From NCBI GenBank assembly GCA_017438085.1, contig JAFRWH010000022.1, forward strand, positions 1-7,240: a stretch of 7,240 bases of DNA. The letters run 5' to 3'. Of the stretch, positions 6,441 through 7,240 are shown in pieces. Positions within the stretch are counted from its first letter, which is position 1; the number at the start of each line of letters is the position of its first letter. The position numbers and the translations under genes were made by a program. The stretch comes from Bacillota bacterium (GTDB lineage: Bacteria; Bacillota_A; Clostridia; Peptostreptococcales; Anaerovoracaceae). The notes beneath the pieces were generated by a model. That model searched no databases and was not told where the DNA came from. It was given only the letters and a program-made list of their open reading frames with translations.

Positions 6441-7240
6441 CTATTTGCCGATGTTGGCCGGCAGCCAGAGCTGCGGAACGTGCTTGTCGCTTCCGAAGTG
6501 TTCGATGCAGTCTTCTGCTACGATCTTCACGTCTTCCTGGGGGAATTCCATGGCTGAGACCGGGCAGATCTTGACGCAGGCGTTGCATTTGGTGCAGTTC
6601 TCCTCTATTTTGTTGCTGTCGTTGGGGTCGATAAGTCCTAAAGGACAGACTGCAGCACAGGCTCCGCAGTGTATGCAGTTCTCTTTTGGAAAAGGTCTGT
6701 TGGGCTTCAGTCCCATCAGCCTTACGCCGTGCATGCGTATCATGTCTATATCGACAGGTCTTTGAGGGATCTCATCTGCGCTCATGCACGCATACGGACA
6801 GCTTCTGAGCATCTCCATAATGCTCTGTCCGTGAGCCTTTGCAGTCAGAAGCTCTTCGTCATCCGGCATGCCCGTAAGGATCTCGCTGGTGAAGGAGTGC
6901 TCCGCAAGATATGCCGCGCAGGCAACAGGACGAAGTCCGGCGTTTTCTGCAGCTTCAAAAAGATTGGCAAAGCTCATGTCGTAATGACGGTTTCCGTATA
7001 CGGATACCAGAATGGCCGGTATTGCTGCATCAGCACCGGGACCTTCGATTTTCAGGCTATTAAGAGCTTCCAGTACAAATTTGTGAGCTCTTCCGCCGTA
7101 GACAGGTGTGCCAATGGCCACGACGGAGCCTGGGCTGAGGGTGATCTGATTCTTTCTTCCCGCAGGAAGCGTCAGATCATATTCTTCTGCGGGCAGCCCA
7201 ATACCTTCGCTCAGCGCTCTGCAGAGCTTGGAGGTGGAAC
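6441..7240 (-). CDS. Flavodoxin-ferredoxin fusion of the EFR1 type (5' end outside window)
   Basis: A predicted cytoplasmic electron-transfer protein with a flavodoxin-like domain and a C-terminal double-cluster ferredoxin. The frame stays open to the right edge; a GTG at 7121 is not the start, because the residues before it continue the flavodoxin fold. The first visible residues, STSKLCRAL, look like the end of an FMN phosphate-binding loop of the type S-x-T-G-x-T-x-K, so only some 10-15 residues are probably missing. IGTPVYGGRAHKF (visible residues about 42-54) is the usual second flavin loop. Two complete CxxCxxCxxxCP motifs at Cys 188-198 and 215-225 should bind two [4Fe-4S] clusters. 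About 265 residues are visible. Such fusions are common in anaerobic Clostridia and their electron partners are mostly unknown. Its stop is 2 nt from the stop of the convergent lipoprotein gene, with no terminator between. Confidence 0.88.
   Translation of the reverse strand, partial: STSKLCRALSEGIGLPAEEYDLTLPAGRKNQITLSPGSVVAIGTPVYGGRAHKFVLEALNSLKIEGPGADAAIPAILVSVYGNRHYDMSFANLFEAAENAGLRPVACAAYLAEHSFTSEILTGMPDDEELLTAKAHGQSIMEMLRSCPYACMSADEIPQRPVDIDMIRMHGVRLMGLKPNRPFPKENCIHCGACAAVCPLGLIDPNDSNKIEENCTKCNACVKICPVSAMEFPQEDVKIVAEDCIEHFGSDKHVPQLWLPANIGK

Overview
The window looks like a chromosomal segment of an anaerobic Firmicute of class Clostridia, probably a gut-type Lachnospiraceae or Family XIII relative. 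This rests on gene content and protein style, not on any search: a Clostridia-style multi-receiver hybrid kinase, a type III pantothenate kinase beside an ECF-type S component, AGGAGG-type ribosome binding sites, a flavodoxin-ferredoxin protein of the EFR1 type, and a base composition judged by eye to be near 50% GC. I see no rRNA, tRNA, CRISPR array, insertion sequence or phage gene.

Layout from left to right. (1) 1-1854, plus: the 3' part of a membrane-bound hybrid histidine kinase with two C-terminal receiver domains, cut by the left edge. (2) 1855-2107: a spacer that is not empty. On the minus strand it holds about 44 codons that read as the C-terminal end of a different, LytS/YehU-like histidine kinase. 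This has no start and breaks off next to a strong bidirectional terminator (2061-2089), so it looks like a gene remnant. (3) 2108-3493, minus: a two-gene operon, an ECF transporter S component followed by coaX (type III pantothenate kinase), preceded by a leader with small hairpins. (4) 3662-4378, minus: a TauE/SafE-family membrane transporter. (5) 4379-4539: a divergent intergenic region with an extended -10 promoter on each strand. (6) 4540-6438, plus: a large predicted lipoprotein whose C-terminal part carries an HExxH zinc-peptidase motif and whose N-terminal two thirds look like repeated beta strands. (7) 6441-7240, minus: a flavodoxin domain fused to a double [4Fe-4S] ferredoxin, with its first few residues beyond the right edge. 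Its stop codon is 2 nt from the lipoprotein's stop.

How the genes work together. The only clear functional unit is the S component plus CoaX. Their 12-nt spacing and CoaX's role in the first step of coenzyme A synthesis suggest that the transporter brings in pantothenate, which CoaX then traps by phosphorylation. The S component would need an energizing EcfA/A'/T module encoded elsewhere. The kinase, the TauE-like transporter, the lipoprotein and the flavodoxin-ferredoxin have separate transcription units, and I see no firm pathway linking them.

The items most worth a second look are the stranded kinase tail at 1922-2053 and the unusual architecture of the 632-residue lipoprotein metallopeptidase candidate.
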